Source: JANXMY01 sp965246745 (GTDB taxonomy: Bacteria; Armatimonadota; Armatimonadia; Armatimonadales; Capsulimonadaceae). Taken from it: a DNA stretch of 64,000 nucleotides. Positions within the stretch are counted from its first letter, which is position 1; each line of letters begins with the position of its first letter. The DNA lies in the NCBI GenBank assembly GCA_965246745.1, contig OZ251980.1, positions 248,001-312,000 on the forward strand, written 5' to 3'. The position numbers and the translations under genes were made by a program. Below are positions 56,308-64,000 of the stretch, in pieces. The notes below the pieces were generated by a model. It saw nothing but the letters and a program-made list of their open reading frames with translations, did not search any database and was not told where the DNA came from.

Positions 56308-58104
56308 ATGCTCGAAGAAACGACGATCCGAACCATCCTTGCCACTGACTGCGGCAGCACGACGACCAAGTGCATTCTGATTGAGCTTGTCGGCAGCGAG
56401 TACCGCTTGACAACACGCGGGGAAGCGCCGACAACCGTAGAAGCGCCGTTTGACGATGTCACGGTCGGGGTATCGAATGCCGCGCGGGAGATTGAAGAAT
56501 TGTCCGGCCGGACGATTTTGGACGAGCACGGCAAAGTCATCACCCCTACCCTGCCGGACGGGCGCGGCGTGGATTTGTATCTGAGCACATCGTCGGCGGG
56601 CGGGGGCCTGCAAATGACCGTGGCGGGCGTGGTCAAGTCCATGAGCGCGGAGTCGGCGCAGCGGGCGGCGCTCGGCGCGGGCGCGATTATCATGGACGTG
56701 ATCGCCGTGGACGACGGGCGCAAAGAATATCAGAAAGTCGAGCGCATCCGGGCGCTCCGGCCCGACATGATTTTGATGTCCGGCGGCACCGACGGCGGGA
56801 CCGTCACCCACCTGACCGAGATGGCGGAAATGCTGCGGTCGGCGGACCCGAAGCCCCGCCTCGGCATCGGCCTGAAACTGCCGGTCATCTACGCCGGCAA
56901 CATCGAAGCGCACTCGGCAGTGGAAGAAATTGTCGGGGACACGGTAGACCTGCGCGAAGTCGCCAACCTGCGCCCGACTCTGGACCGCGAGAACTTGGGG
57001 CCGGCCCGCGAAGCCATCCACGACCTCTTTTTGGAACATGTCATGCAGCAAGCGCCGGGCTACGCGAAGCTGATGACCTGGACCTCGTCGGGCATCATGT
57101 CCACGCCGAACGCCGTGGGCAAGATCATGGAAACGATTGCCGCCGAGCGGCGTATCAATGTGCTGGGCGTAGACATCGGCGGGGCGACGACTGACGTGTT
57201 CTCAGTGTTCAACAGCAACTTCGTCCGCACCGTTTCGGCCAATCTCGGCATGTCGTACTCTATCTGCAATGTCCTGACCGAAGCGGGCCTGCCCCAAATC
57301 GCCCGCTGGATTCCGTTTGAGGCCGACGATGCGTATCTTCGGAACCAATTACGCAACAAAATGATCCGCCCGACTACCATCCCGCAGACTTTGAAAGACC
57401 TGCAAATCGAGCAGGCTGTCGCCCGCGAAGCCCTGCGGCTGGCCTTTGACCATCATAAATCACTCGCGCGGGGCCTGAAAGGCGGCCACACCGAATCGGG
57501 CATGGAACTCGACAAAGCCACCGGCAAAACTTTGGTGGAAATGCTCCCGCTGAACATGATTGTCGGCAGCGGCGGCGTTTTGTCCCATGCCCCCCACCGC
57601 GCCCAATCGGCTTTGATGATGCTCGACGCTTACCTGCCAGAAGGCGTCACCATGCTCGCCGTGGACTCGATCTTTATGATGCCCCAGCTCGGCGTCCTGT
57701 CCACCATTCTGCCCGAAGCCGCCACTCAGGTCTTCGAGCGCGACTGCTTGATTAAGCTCGGCGATTCGATTGCCCCCCTCGGCACGGCAAAAGACGGCGA
57801 CCCGTGCCTCTCGGTCAGCTTCAAAACCAGCGGCAAAACCGAAGTCGTCCCCTTCGGCCAGCTCCGCGTCCTGCCGATGGCCGGCGGCGAGACTGACGAG
57901 GCGACGCTGACCCCCGCCAAAAACTTCGATGTCGGGGCCGGCAAAGGCAAATCCCGCACCGTGACGGTCGAAGGCGGCGTGGTCGGTTTGGTCATAGACA
58001 CGCGCGGCCGCCCCATCGTCATCCCAACCGAGCAGCCCGCCCGCGTCGCCAAATTGCAGGAGTGGCTCCGCGCTTTTGGATTGCCGATTGTGGGCCAGGG
58101 CTAA
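56308..58104 (+). CDS. mutL: MutL, mutase accessory/reactivation protein (glutamate mutase-type)
   Basis: 598 residues (not the mismatch-repair MutL). An ASKHA-fold ATPase annotated as accessory to adenosylcobalamin-dependent glutamate mutase and aminomutases. It opens LATDCGSTTTKCILIE, the phosphate loop. Other signals: TSSAGGGLQMTVAGVV, LMSGGTDGGTVTHLTEMAEM, VLGVDIGGATTDVFSVFNSN and GSGGVLSHAPHRAQSALMML. The mutase subunits are not in the window, so it is an orphan here. A palindrome follows the stop directly. Confidence 0.9.
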   Translation: MLEETTIRTILATDCGSTTTKCILIELVGSEYRLTTRGEAPTTVEAPFDDVTVGVSNAAREIEELSGRTILDEHGKVITPTLPDGRGVDLYLSTSSAGGGLQMTVAGVVKSMSAESAQRAALGAGAIIMDVIAVDDGRKEYQKVERIRALRPDMILMSGGTDGGTVTHLTEMAEMLRSADPKPRLGIGLKLPVIYAGNIEAHSAVEEIVGDTVDLREVANLRPTLDRENLGPAREAIHDLFLEHVMQQAPGYAKLMTWTSSGIMSTPNAVGKIMETIAAERRINVLGVDIGGATTDVFSVFNSNFVRTVSANLGMSYSICNVLTEAGLPQIARWIPFEADDAYLRNQLRNKMIRPTTIPQTLKDLQIEQAVAREALRLAFDHHKSLARGLKGGHTESGMELDKATGKTLVEMLPLNMIVGSGGVLSHAPHRAQSALMMLDAYLPEGVTMLAVDSIFMMPQLGVLSTILPEAATQVFERDCLIKLGDSIAPLGTAKDGDPCLSVSFKTSGKTEVVPFGQLRVLPMAGGETDEATLTPAKNFDVGAGKGKSRTVTVEGGVVGLVIDTRGRPIVIPTEQPARVAKLQEWLRAFGLPIVGQG

Positions 58105-58240
58105 GAGCCATGCCATAAATAGCATGGCTATTCGGCCTTCGGCCACAAAGCACCGCTTCGCGGAGCGAGTGAAAGATAATTTGGGTCCCGCGAAGCGGGG
58201 CTTCGCGCCGCGTAGCCGTGCCATTTACGGCATGGTTCTT
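58105..58240. repeat. Palindromic element, family F
   Basis: GAGCCATGCCATAAATAGCA / TGCCATTTACGGCATGGTTC (arm pair with a few mismatches) and inner CCGCTTCGCGG / CCCGCGAAGCGG. It starts at the last base after the mutL stop and fills the gap before the HNH gene. Confidence 0.75.
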
Positions 58241-58260
58241 GAAGCCGGCGATAGAACGGT

Positions 58261-58764
58261 ATGACGACGCAAAATCACATAAAGACGCGCTTGACAATCG
58301 AGCTGGTGCCGCAGACGTGCTGGTTTTCCAATGTGCGCTCGGAAGTGGGCGCGGCGGACTGGGACACGCTCCGCAAAGCGGTCGCTGCCGAAGCCGGGAA
58401 CAGGTGCGAAGTCTGCGGCGGGCGCGGGCCGCGCTGGCCGGTCGAGTGCCACGAAATTTGGCAGTACGACGATGCCGCGCACCGGCAGACGCTTTTGGGG
58501 CTGACGGCGCTGTGTCCGGCGTGCCATGAAGTCAAGCACATCGGGTTTGCGAATGTCCGGGGCCGGGGACACCTCGCCGCCAAGCACCTGGCGGCGGTCA
58601 ACGGCTGGACGGCGGCGCAGGCGGACCGCTACATCGCCGAGCAGTTCGCGGTCTGGCAGGAGCGCAGCCGGTTCGATTGGACGCTGGATTTAAGCTGGCT
58701 GGCGCAGCGCGGGATCGCTGTCGCAAAGGCAAGCAAACAGAGAAGCAAAGGAGAAACGCCATGA
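58261..58764 (+). CDS. HNH-type endonuclease-like protein
   Basis: 167 residues. It has two zinc-binding pairs, NRCEVCGG and ALCPACHEVKH, and between them WPVECHEIWQYDD with the catalytic-type His-Glu, the layout of HNH nucleases of the His-Me finger group. The C-terminal half (AADRYIAEQFAVWQERSRFD) is helical. Many such proteins occur as single genes of unknown role. Its stop overlaps the start of the next gene by 4 bp. Confidence 0.78.
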   Translation: MTTQNHIKTRLTIELVPQTCWFSNVRSEVGAADWDTLRKAVAAEAGNRCEVCGGRGPRWPVECHEIWQYDDAAHRQTLLGLTALCPACHEVKHIGFANVRGRGHLAAKHLAAVNGWTAAQADRYIAEQFAVWQERSRFDWTLDLSWLAQRGIAVAKASKQRSKGETP

Positions 58765-59030
58765 CAGTCATGCTGGAACTTGCGCCGGAAGTTGAGCAGC
58801 TTGCAAAAGCGAAGGCCGACGCGCGGGGCATTTCGCTGGAAGAATACTTGCCGGATGTTCTCGCCCATGCCTTGCAGCAGGAGGAATGGAAGGAAGCAAT
58901 GCCGGAAGAGTCGTTGGGTCGCTTGACGATGCTGGCGGCGGAACCGAGACTGAGCCGCATCTGGGACACGCCGGAAGAAGACGCCGCGTGGAAGTATTTA
59001 GAGGATAATGAGCATGGGCGCAAAGTGTGA
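58761..59030 (+). CDS. Small antitoxin-like protein
   Basis: 89 residues, AAAGGAGA binding site 7 bp before the ATG. The first part (TVMLELAPEVEQLAKAKADA, RGISLEEYLPDVLAHAL) is a ribbon-helix-helix or DUF2281-like antitoxin pattern. The acidic second part (SRIWDTPEEDAAWKYLEDN) may bind a toxin. The following gene is a membrane protein, not a known toxin. It overlaps the HNH gene and the next gene. Confidence 0.6.
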   Translation: MTVMLELAPEVEQLAKAKADARGISLEEYLPDVLAHALQQEEWKEAMPEESLGRLTMLAAEPRLSRIWDTPEEDAAWKYLEDNEHGRKV

Positions 59031-59427
59031 GCCGATAAAAATTAACCGCCCAATACTGCTTGGGTCGGGACTCTCACTGGCAAGCCTCCCGGTTCACAGC
59101 ATGGTCTCTCATGCCGTTTCGGTTCAGATCGCCGCGATGATTTTAGTTCTTGTCGCGGGCACATATGTCGGCTTCGCCATCCAGGACGGGAGGGCAAAGC
59201 CTCTCGTGACCGAAGGGTTGATTGCTTTGCTGTTTATCGGTGCGGCTTTCACTGGATTGTGGGCAACGCAATGGGCTGTGCCGGCCGCGTATGTGCTTCA
59301 TGGCTGCTGGGATGTAGCGCATCGCAATCATGTAGATACGGTCATGCCAACCTGGTACATCCCATTCTGCGCTGTCTTCGACTGGGTATTTGCGGTCGGT
59401 CTGCTTGTCACCTGGCTCGTGCGTTGA
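59014..59427 (+). CDS. DUF6010-like membrane protein
   Basis: 137 residues from the second ATG (59014) and 139 from ATG 59008; the N-terminus overlaps the antitoxin-like gene. Four helices (about 12-30, 35-55, 66-84, 112-135). The segment VLHGCWDVAHRNHVDTVMPT is the conserved DUF6010 loop (HxxWDxxH). Function unknown. Moderately lower G+C than the flanks. Confidence 0.65.
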   Translation: MGAKCEPIKINRPILLGSGLSLASLPVHSMVSHAVSVQIAAMILVLVAGTYVGFAIQDGRAKPLVTEGLIALLFIGAAFTGLWATQWAVPAAYVLHGCWDVAHRNHVDTVMPTWYIPFCAVFDWVFAVGLLVTWLVR

Positions 59428-59453
59428 AAGAAAACTTTTAGAAACTTGGCTGC

Positions 59454-60167
59454 ATGACCCCATTTCTTTTGGCAGTTTGGTCGGATTTGATTTTGATGTC
59501 GTATGCGGTTTCCGACGATGTGCTGACGCCGTATCTTGCGCCGGGGCTGGAGCTTGACCGCTGGAACGGCAGCGCGTGGTGCAGCCTGGTCGCATTCAAT
59601 TTTGAGCAGGCGCGGGTGCTGGGGTGGAGTGTGCCGTATCCGAAGTCGCTGTGCGATTTCCCCGAGTTCAATCTGCGGATTTATGTCACTCAAAACGGGC
59701 AGCGGGGCGTGGTCTTTGTGCGCGAGCTGGCCCCAAACCCGCTGGTGTGCGGGCTGGCGGCCTTGCTGTACAATGAGCCGTACTCAGCGGTGCCGATGAC
59801 GAGCCGGGTCACGGAAGTCGGCGGGGTGCGCCGGGTGCGGCATGATTTTGTCGTCGGCGGCAAAGCGCAGGCGGTGGCGGTTTCGGCGTCGGGGGAGCCG
59901 GCGCTGCCGCCCCAGGGCAGCTTTGAGACCTGGGTAAAAGAGCAGGAAGCGGGCTTCAACCGACAGCGCTTCGGCGGCAGGACGACAGGCTTTCGGGTGT
60001 GGCACCCGCCCTGGCGGGTGTATGCTGTAGACGAATACACGCTGGAGATAGACTTCGCGCACTTATACGGGCCGCAGTGGGGCTTTTTGCAGGGCTGCAA
60101 GCCGGACTCGGTTGTGCTGGCGGAAGGCTCACAGATCGAGATTTACCCGAACAAAGCGCGGCAATAA
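59454..60167 (+). CDS. DUF2071/YqjF-like acetoacetate decarboxylase-fold protein
   Basis: 237 residues. The pattern ... VLTPYLAPGLELDRWNGSAW, CSLVAFNFEQARVLG, FPEFNLRIYVTQNGQRGVVF is DUF2071, a group with the acetoacetate decarboxylase fold. No catalytic Lys can be assigned. Soluble. The last 14 bp and the stop are duplicated four times behind the gene (60154-60221). Confidence 0.85.
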   Translation: MTPFLLAVWSDLILMSYAVSDDVLTPYLAPGLELDRWNGSAWCSLVAFNFEQARVLGWSVPYPKSLCDFPEFNLRIYVTQNGQRGVVFVRELAPNPLVCGLAALLYNEPYSAVPMTSRVTEVGGVRRVRHDFVVGGKAQAVAVSASGEPALPPQGSFETWVKEQEAGFNRQRFGGRTTGFRVWHPPWRVYAVDEYTLEIDFAHLYGPQWGFLQGCKPDSVVLAEGSQIEIYPNKARQ

Positions 60168-60221
60168 AATAAGCGCGGCAATAAGATAAGCGCGGCAATA
60201 AGATAAGCGCGGCAATAAGAT
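60154..60221. repeat. Four 17 bp tandem repeats covering the DUF2071 stop codon
   Basis: AAGCGCGGCAATAAAAT then three copies of AAGCGCGGCAATAAGAT. Every copy brings a TAA. The true stop is the first. Confidence 0.97.
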
Positions 60222-60234
60222 GGACAGGAAAGAT

Positions 60235-60356
60235 GCCACGGATTGAAATCCGAGGCTAAGACCAACCACCGTCGCGGCGACGGAAGATTTCGGACTGTTC
60301 TGTTTCTGGTGTCGCCGCGACACTGGTTTGTTTCAGCCTCGGAATTTATTTCGTGA
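60235..60356. repeat. Palindromic element, family C, copy 2
   Basis: GCCACGGATTGAAATCCGAG on the left, GTCGCCGCGACACTGGTTTG and TTTCAGCCTCGGAATTTATT on the right; the right arm has lost part of its match (ATTTATTTCGTG instead of TTTCAATCCGTG). Compare 55178-55300. Confidence 0.85.
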
Positions 60357-60395
60357 CTCTTCGCGCATCACGAACGCAAGAAAGCAGCAAGACAC

Positions 60396-62093
60396 ATGCC
60401 GACCGATTTAGAGATCGCCCATTCGGTGACGCCCCGGCCCATTGGGGACGTAGCGGCGGATCTCGGGCTGACGCCCGGCGACCTGGAGTTGTACGGGCGC
60501 GACAAGGCTAAAATCAGCCTGCCGGCTTTGGAGCGGCTTCTAGCTCCCCCATTATTGGGGGCGGGGGGGGTGCCGCGCGGCAAGCTGATTGTCGTCACGG
60601 CCATCACGCCCACCCCGGCGGGGGAAGGCAAAACAACGGTCACCATCGGCCTCGCGCAAGGGCTGAATACGCTCGGCAAAAAAGCGATTGCAGCCATTCG
60701 GGAGCCGTCGCTCGGGCCGGTCTTCGGGGTTAAAGGCGGCGCGGCAGGGGGCGGGTACGCCCAAGTGCTGCCGATGGAAGACATCAACCTGCACTTCACC
60801 GGCGACATGCACGCGCTTGGGGCGGCGAACAACCTGCTGGCCGCCATGACCGACAACCATATTTACCAGGGCAATGCGCTGGGGCTGGACGTGCGGACAA
60901 TCGCCCACAAGCGCTGCCTTGATATGAACGACCGGGCGCTGCGGGAGACGACGATTGCGCTGGGCGGCAAGGCCAACGGCTACCCGCGCGAGTCGGGGTT
61001 CCAAATCACGGTGGCCTCGGAAGTCATGGCGATTTTGTGCTTGTCCGAATCGCTGACGGAGCTGAAACAGCGGCTCGGGAACATTGTGGTCGGTCAGACC
61101 GTCAAAGGCGAAATTGTCACTGCGTCGGCCCTCGGAGCGCACGGCGCAATGGCCGCGCTGCTGCGGGATGCGATCAAGCCGAACCTCGTGCAGACGCTCG
61201 AAGGCACGCCGGCGTTTGTGCATGGCGGGCCGTTCGGCAACATCGCCCACGGGTGCTCGTCGGTGCTCGGCACGAGGCTTGCGCTGCGGCTCGGCGATTA
61301 TGTGGTCACCGAAGCCGGCTTCGGCTCGGATTTGGGGTTTGAAAAGTTCTGCGACATCGTTGCCGCGCCCCGAATGCCTGCGCTGTCGCCCGACGCCGTG
61401 GTCTTGATCGCGACGGTCCGGGCGCTCAAAATGCACGGCGGGGTCGGCAAAAGTCAGCTCGGGCGGGAAGATGTCGCGGCGGTCCGGCGCGGGCTGCCCA
61501 ATCTGGACCGCCATGCGGCCAATGTCGGACAGATCGGCGTCCCCGTGGTCGTCACGGTCAACACGTTCGCGTCGGACACTGCCGCCGAAGTGGAGGCGGT
61601 GGTCTCGCACTGCCGCGCTCAGGGCTGGCGGGTCGCGGTCAACAATGTCTGGGGCGAAGGCGGCACGGGCGGGCGTGAGCTGGGGGAAGCCGTTTTGGAT
61701 GCTTTAGAGACCCCCGGCGATTTCAAGCCGATTTACGACGCTTCGCTGCCGATTGCCGATAAATTGGACGCGCTGGCCCTGAAAGTCTACGGCGCGGACG
61801 GGGTGACGCTTTCCGCCGACGCCGAAAAGCAGATTGCGTGGCTGGATGCCCACGGCTTCGGCAAGCTGCCCTTGTGCGTCGCGAAAACGCAGAACTCGCT
61901 GTCCGACGACAAAACCAAGCTCGGCGCACCGACCGGCTTTCGAATCCATGTCCGGGCGCTGACGGTTTCCGCCGGCGCAGGCTTTGTGGTCGCGCTGGCC
62001 GGGGACATTCTCACCATGCCGGGCCTGCCGAAGCGCCCGGCCGCGCTGGATATTGACATAGATGCCGCCGGGCAGATTACGGGACTGTTTTAA
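60396..62093 (+). CDS. fhs: Formate-tetrahydrofolate ligase, with a palindrome-derived insertion
   Basis: 565 residues against about 556-560 in typical members. Uses ATP to join formate to tetrahydrofolate, giving 10-formyl-THF for purine synthesis, or running the reverse way. The P-loop is ITPTPAGEGKTTVTIGLAQG, with SLGPVFGVKGGAAGGGYAQV, EDINLHFTGDMHALG and TVRALKMHGGVGKSQLGRED. Residues 51-59 (LAPPLLGAGG) lie between KISL and GKLIVVTA, where other enzymes have a much shorter linker; the underlying bases are one arm of a family A palindrome. It ends PGLPKRPAALDIDID as expected. The ATG 60396 is not preceded by a good binding site. Confidence 0.96.
   Translation: MPTDLEIAHSVTPRPIGDVAADLGLTPGDLELYGRDKAKISLPALERLLAPPLLGAGGVPRGKLIVVTAITPTPAGEGKTTVTIGLAQGLNTLGKKAIAAIREPSLGPVFGVKGGAAGGGYAQVLPMEDINLHFTGDMHALGAANNLLAAMTDNHIYQGNALGLDVRTIAHKRCLDMNDRALRETTIALGGKANGYPRESGFQITVASEVMAILCLSESLTELKQRLGNIVVGQTVKGEIVTASALGAHGAMAALLRDAIKPNLVQTLEGTPAFVHGGPFGNIAHGCSSVLGTRLALRLGDYVVTEAGFGSDLGFEKFCDIVAAPRMPALSPDAVVLIATVRALKMHGGVGKSQLGREDVAAVRRGLPNLDRHAANVGQIGVPVVVTVNTFASDTAAEVEAVVSHCRAQGWRVAVNNVWGEGGTGGRELGEAVLDALETPGDFKPIYDASLPIADKLDALALKVYGADGVTLSADAEKQIAWLDAHGFGKLPLCVAKTQNSLSDDKTKLGAPTGFRIHVRALTVSAGAGFVVALAGDILTMPGLPKRPAALDIDIDAAGQITGLF
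60542..60571 (+). repeat. Half copy (one arm) of palindromic family A inside fhs
   Basis: AGCTCCCCCATTATTGGGGG then CGGGGGGGG. Same arm as in the livK-livH element (17187-17211). In frame in fhs. Confidence 0.88.
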
Positions 62094-62127
62094 TCCGCCG
62101 GCCCGCAAGCCGGAAAGGAGACGCGCG

Positions 62128-62211
62128 ATGCTTCCTTTTGTTGTATCGTCCCTGGCCGCTGCGCTCGCCGGGGGTGCCTGGCCGCCGCCGGGCGGCGCGT
62201 TCTGCTGCTGA
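62128..62211 (+). CDS. Possible small membrane ORF (27 residues), maybe frameshifted
   Basis: ATG 62128 with AAAGGAG 9 bp upstream, then a hydrophobic helix (FVVSSLAAALAGGAW) and TGA at 62209. In the +1 frame the sequence continues AAAGRRVLLLSVWSWRYL, a more natural membrane-protein continuation, so a frameshift within about 62165-62185 is possible. The excellent binding site speaks for a translated gene. Confidence 0.35.
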   Translation: MLPFVVSSLAAALAGGAWPPPGGAFCC

Positions 62212-62287
62212 GCGTATGGAGCTGGCGATATTTGGTCAGCGCCCGGCAGCCGTGACGCTTGGCGGCCATCAACAAAGGAGCGTCTTG

Positions 62288-62404
62288 GTGAAAACCGTGT
62301 TTTTTGCCGCAGCGCTGGGGCTGACCGCCGGCGTCGCGCTTGCTTTGACACATCGAGTTTTGACACATCGAGTTTTGACACATCGAGGACGGCAACTGCT
62401 ATGA
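62288..62404 (+). CDS. Small membrane ORF (38 residues) with tandem LTHRV repeats
   Basis: GTG 62288 (or TTG 62285) with AAAGGAG about 8 bp upstream. One N-terminal helix (TVFFAAALGLTAGVALA), then LTHRVLTHRVLTHRGRQLL, coded by three copies of a 15 bp unit. It overlaps the start of the SIMPL gene by 4 bp (ATGA), so it is coupled to it. A very young-looking C-terminus. Confidence 0.5.
   Translation: MKTVFFAAALGLTAGVALALTHRVLTHRVLTHRGRQLL
62344..62388. repeat. Triple 15 bp tandem repeat at the end of the small ORF
   Basis: TTTGACACATCGAGT repeated three times (62344, 62359, 62374; the last ends AGG). In phase with the codons. Confidence 0.95.
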
Positions 62405-63156
62405 CTGAAAAACGCCCCCTGTACCTGATTTTAGCCGCCGGGCTGATCTGCCTGACGCTGCTGACCTGCACCGGCCTGGTCATGCGCTCGCTGGTGCGTA
62501 TCCGCGCCAAAGACGAGCTGATTCATGTGGACGGCTCGGCCCGCAAGCCGATCCGTTCGGATTTTATCATCTGGAACGGCAGCCTGACCCAGACCGCGCC
62601 GACGATTGCCGGCGCGTACACGCCGCTGGAGGCCAATGTCGCCAAAGTGCGGGCGTACCTGCTCGCCAAAGGCGTCCCGGCGGCGGAAGTGACTCCCGAT
62701 GCGGTCAGCGAGACCCCGGTGTACGAGCAGGTCAAAGACCCGAAAACCGGGCAGTATGTCCCGACGACCCGCATCACGGGCTACACGCTGACCCAGACCA
62801 TCAATGTCAAGTCGCACTCGGTGGACCTGGTGGACAGCCTCAGCCGGCAGTCTACCGAGCTGATCAGCCGGGGTATCCCGTTCAAATCGGAAACGCCGCT
62901 GTATCTATACACCAATTTGAGCGACCTGAAAACCACCATGCAGGCCGCCGCCGCCAAAAACGCCCGCGACCGGGCGGAGCAGATCGCCGAAAGCAGCGGC
63001 TGCCGGCTCGGCGAGGTCCGGGCCGCCAAAATGTTCGTGCCGCAAATCACGCCGCTGTACACGTCGCCGAGCGCCGAGCGGGGCGATGAAGACGACACAT
63101 CGTCGCTGGAAAAGAACATCACAGCGGTGGTCGCGGTGGACTACTCAATCCACTGA
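62401..63156 (+). CDS. SIMPL (DUF541/YggE-type) exported domain protein
   Basis: 251 residues with an N-terminal signal anchor (about 8-30, YLILAAGLICLTLLTCTGLV). The SIMPL domain follows: VDGSARKPIRSDFIIWNGSL, YTLTQTINVKSHSVDLVDSL and AAAKNARDRAEQIAESSGCR, the last being the most conserved stretch. The family (YggE-like) is periplasmic and oligomeric, linked to oxidative stress, with no defined reaction. In the usual SIMPL proteins the start has VxGxG, which here is VDGSA. It is followed by a duplicated stop and the TPR gene. Confidence 0.88.
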   Translation: MTEKRPLYLILAAGLICLTLLTCTGLVMRSLVRIRAKDELIHVDGSARKPIRSDFIIWNGSLTQTAPTIAGAYTPLEANVAKVRAYLLAKGVPAAEVTPDAVSETPVYEQVKDPKTGQYVPTTRITGYTLTQTINVKSHSVDLVDSLSRQSTELISRGIPFKSETPLYLYTNLSDLKTTMQAAAAKNARDRAEQIAESSGCRLGEVRAAKMFVPQITPLYTSPSAERGDEDDTSSLEKNITAVVAVDYSIH

Positions 63157-63173
63157 TTTCGCCTAATTTCGCC
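63154..63173. repeat. Tandem 10 bp duplication at the SIMPL stop codon
   Basis: TGATTTCGCC then TAATTTCGCC. The first copy begins with the stop TGA, and the second brings TAA. Confidence 0.85.
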
Positions 63174-63194
63174 AACTCAGCAGGAGGATTCGCC

Positions 63195-64000
63195 ATGCGC
63201 CTGGTCCGCCAAGCCCCGCCCGCCTCGCCGCTCCCGCCCGCCCGCACCCTGCGGGCGAAGGCGGAGCTGGATACGGCTATTGAAGGCTACCGCAAGGCGG
63301 CGGGGCAGGCACCCGACGATGCTTCGACCCGCTTGGCGCTGGCCAATGCCCTGCTGGCGCGGGGCGCGGTGGACGCGGCGCTGACCCAGTACCGGGAAGC
63401 GGTGCGGCTTGCCCCCGAAAGCGTCGAAGCCCAAACCCTGCTCGGCAACGCCCTGCTGGAAGCCGGCCGGCCCGATGCGGCGATTTCCGCTTACCACGCC
63501 GCCCTGCGCGTCAGCCCCGCCGACGGCGCGGCCCGCAACAACCTGGCGCTGGCTTTGTGGCACCAGGGCTTCGCGGACGACGCGTATGCCCAGTGGAAAG
63601 CGGCCGTGCAGGCCGCGCCGCGCTACGCGTATGCCCGGACCAACTACGGCACGGCGCTGTACCGCCGGGGGAATGTCGCGCCCGCAATGGCGGAATGGTC
63701 GGCGGCGCTGGAGATTGACCCCGGCCTCGGCATCGCCCGGCACAACCTGGCGGCGGTTTATGCGGCGCAGGGCAGCAGCGAAGCCGCGACGGCGCAGTAC
63801 CGGGAAGCGCTGCATTACGACCCCGACGACACGGCGGCCCATACCAGCCTCGGGCTGGCGTATCAAGCCGAAGGGCTGCTGGACAATGCCATGGCCTGCT
63901 GGAACCGGGCCATTGAAAGCGATCCCAAGCAGCCCGAGCCGCGCCGGCTTCTCGGGGCGGCGCTGTATGTTCGGGGCCTCGGCGACTCGGCATTCAACGA
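63195..64000 (+). CDS. TPR-repeat protein, 3'-truncated by the window edge
   Basis: ATG 63195 with AGGAGG (63182-63187) 7 bp upstream; the frame is open to the end of the window (268 codons). After a Pro-rich start it has seven or so tetratricopeptide repeats of 34 residues, for example LDTAIEGYRKAAGQAPDDAS, AALTQYREAVRLAPESVEAQ, AAISAYHAALRVSPADGAAR, TAQYREALHYDPDDTAAHTS. The consensus positions (W/L-G-Y-A-F-A-P) fit. No catalytic domain is visible; it is a protein-interaction scaffold. Spaced 38 bp from the SIMPL gene. Confidence 0.9.
   Translation, partial: MRLVRQAPPASPLPPARTLRAKAELDTAIEGYRKAAGQAPDDASTRLALANALLARGAVDAALTQYREAVRLAPESVEAQTLLGNALLEAGRPDAAISAYHAALRVSPADGAARNNLALALWHQGFADDAYAQWKAAVQAAPRYAYARTNYGTALYRRGNVAPAMAEWSAALEIDPGLGIARHNLAAVYAAQGSSEAATAQYREALHYDPDDTAAHTSLGLAYQAEGLLDNAMACWNRAIESDPKQPEPRRLLGAALYVRGLGDSAFN

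Noticed and set aside
60154..60221. Possible CRISPR array from the four 17 bp repeats
   Set aside because: The units are directly adjacent, without spacers; no cas gene in the window.

Overview
The window is a G+C-rich, densely coded piece of a bacterial chromosome, with about 65 protein genes on both strands, one tRNA gene and the RNase P RNA gene. There are no rRNA genes, prophage, transposase or CRISPR array. The gene mix suggests a soil or plant-matter degrading bacterium outside Proteobacteria, most plausibly Armatimonadota or a neighbouring phylum. It includes a Spo0H/SigH-type sigma factor, CIRCE-controlled groESL, family B DNA polymerase, MutL-type mutase accessory protein, GH5 and GH44-type glycosidases and many DUF proteins. 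The phylum is inference; no marker gene here settles it.

Layout. 1-8.3 kb: HDAC-like hydrolase, two exported paralogues beside a signal peptidase with an atypical Cys active site, Uma2 nuclease, SigH operon, CvpA. 8.35-11.1 kb: rnpB, then an AAA ATPase plus PD-(D/E)XK nuclease pair (candidate defence). 11.2-22.6 kb: mtnP, YfhO-like membrane protein, livKHM-type transporter genes without ATPases, amidohydrolase, formimidoyltransferase. 22.6-29.5 kb: broken mazEF-like pair, groESL, secreted GH5 cellulase with a clear promoter and operator-like palindrome, GrpB. 29.6-34.5 kb: PolB, DUF3696-like ATPase, PIN-like protein and AcpH-like protein in one run. 34.5-43.6 kb: oxidoreductase, cytochrome c, tRNA-Ala, family II pyrophosphatase, and a threonine degradation cluster (tdh, kbl). 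43.5-52.1 kb: apparently dead GH44-like protein, rhomboid, a DLAGNP-motif protein pair (one split by an in-frame stop), MFS exporter, phosphoesterase, PRC-barrel, DUF2993 lipoprotein. 52.2-64 kb: DUF1854 plus ABC exporter, deaminase, MutL, HNH cassette, formate-THF ligase, SIMPL and TPR proteins.

Two genome-wide habits stand out. First, at least six families of long palindromic elements sit between genes, and one GC-rich family has also entered reading frames (YfhO-like protein, formate-THF ligase, AcpH-like protein, start of a DUF2993 lipoprotein) without breaking them. Second, short tandem duplications of 9-19 bp lie repeatedly at or just past stop codons, often copying the stop codon itself. 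These, with the ATPase-nuclease pairs, the Cys signal peptidase and the dead GH44, are the most unusual content.

The metabolic genes hang together loosely: one-carbon chemistry (formate-THF ligase, glutamate formimidoyltransferase), threonine to glycine and acetyl-CoA (tdh/kbl), methionine salvage (mtnP), amino-acid uptake (liv genes) and polysaccharide breakdown (GH5).
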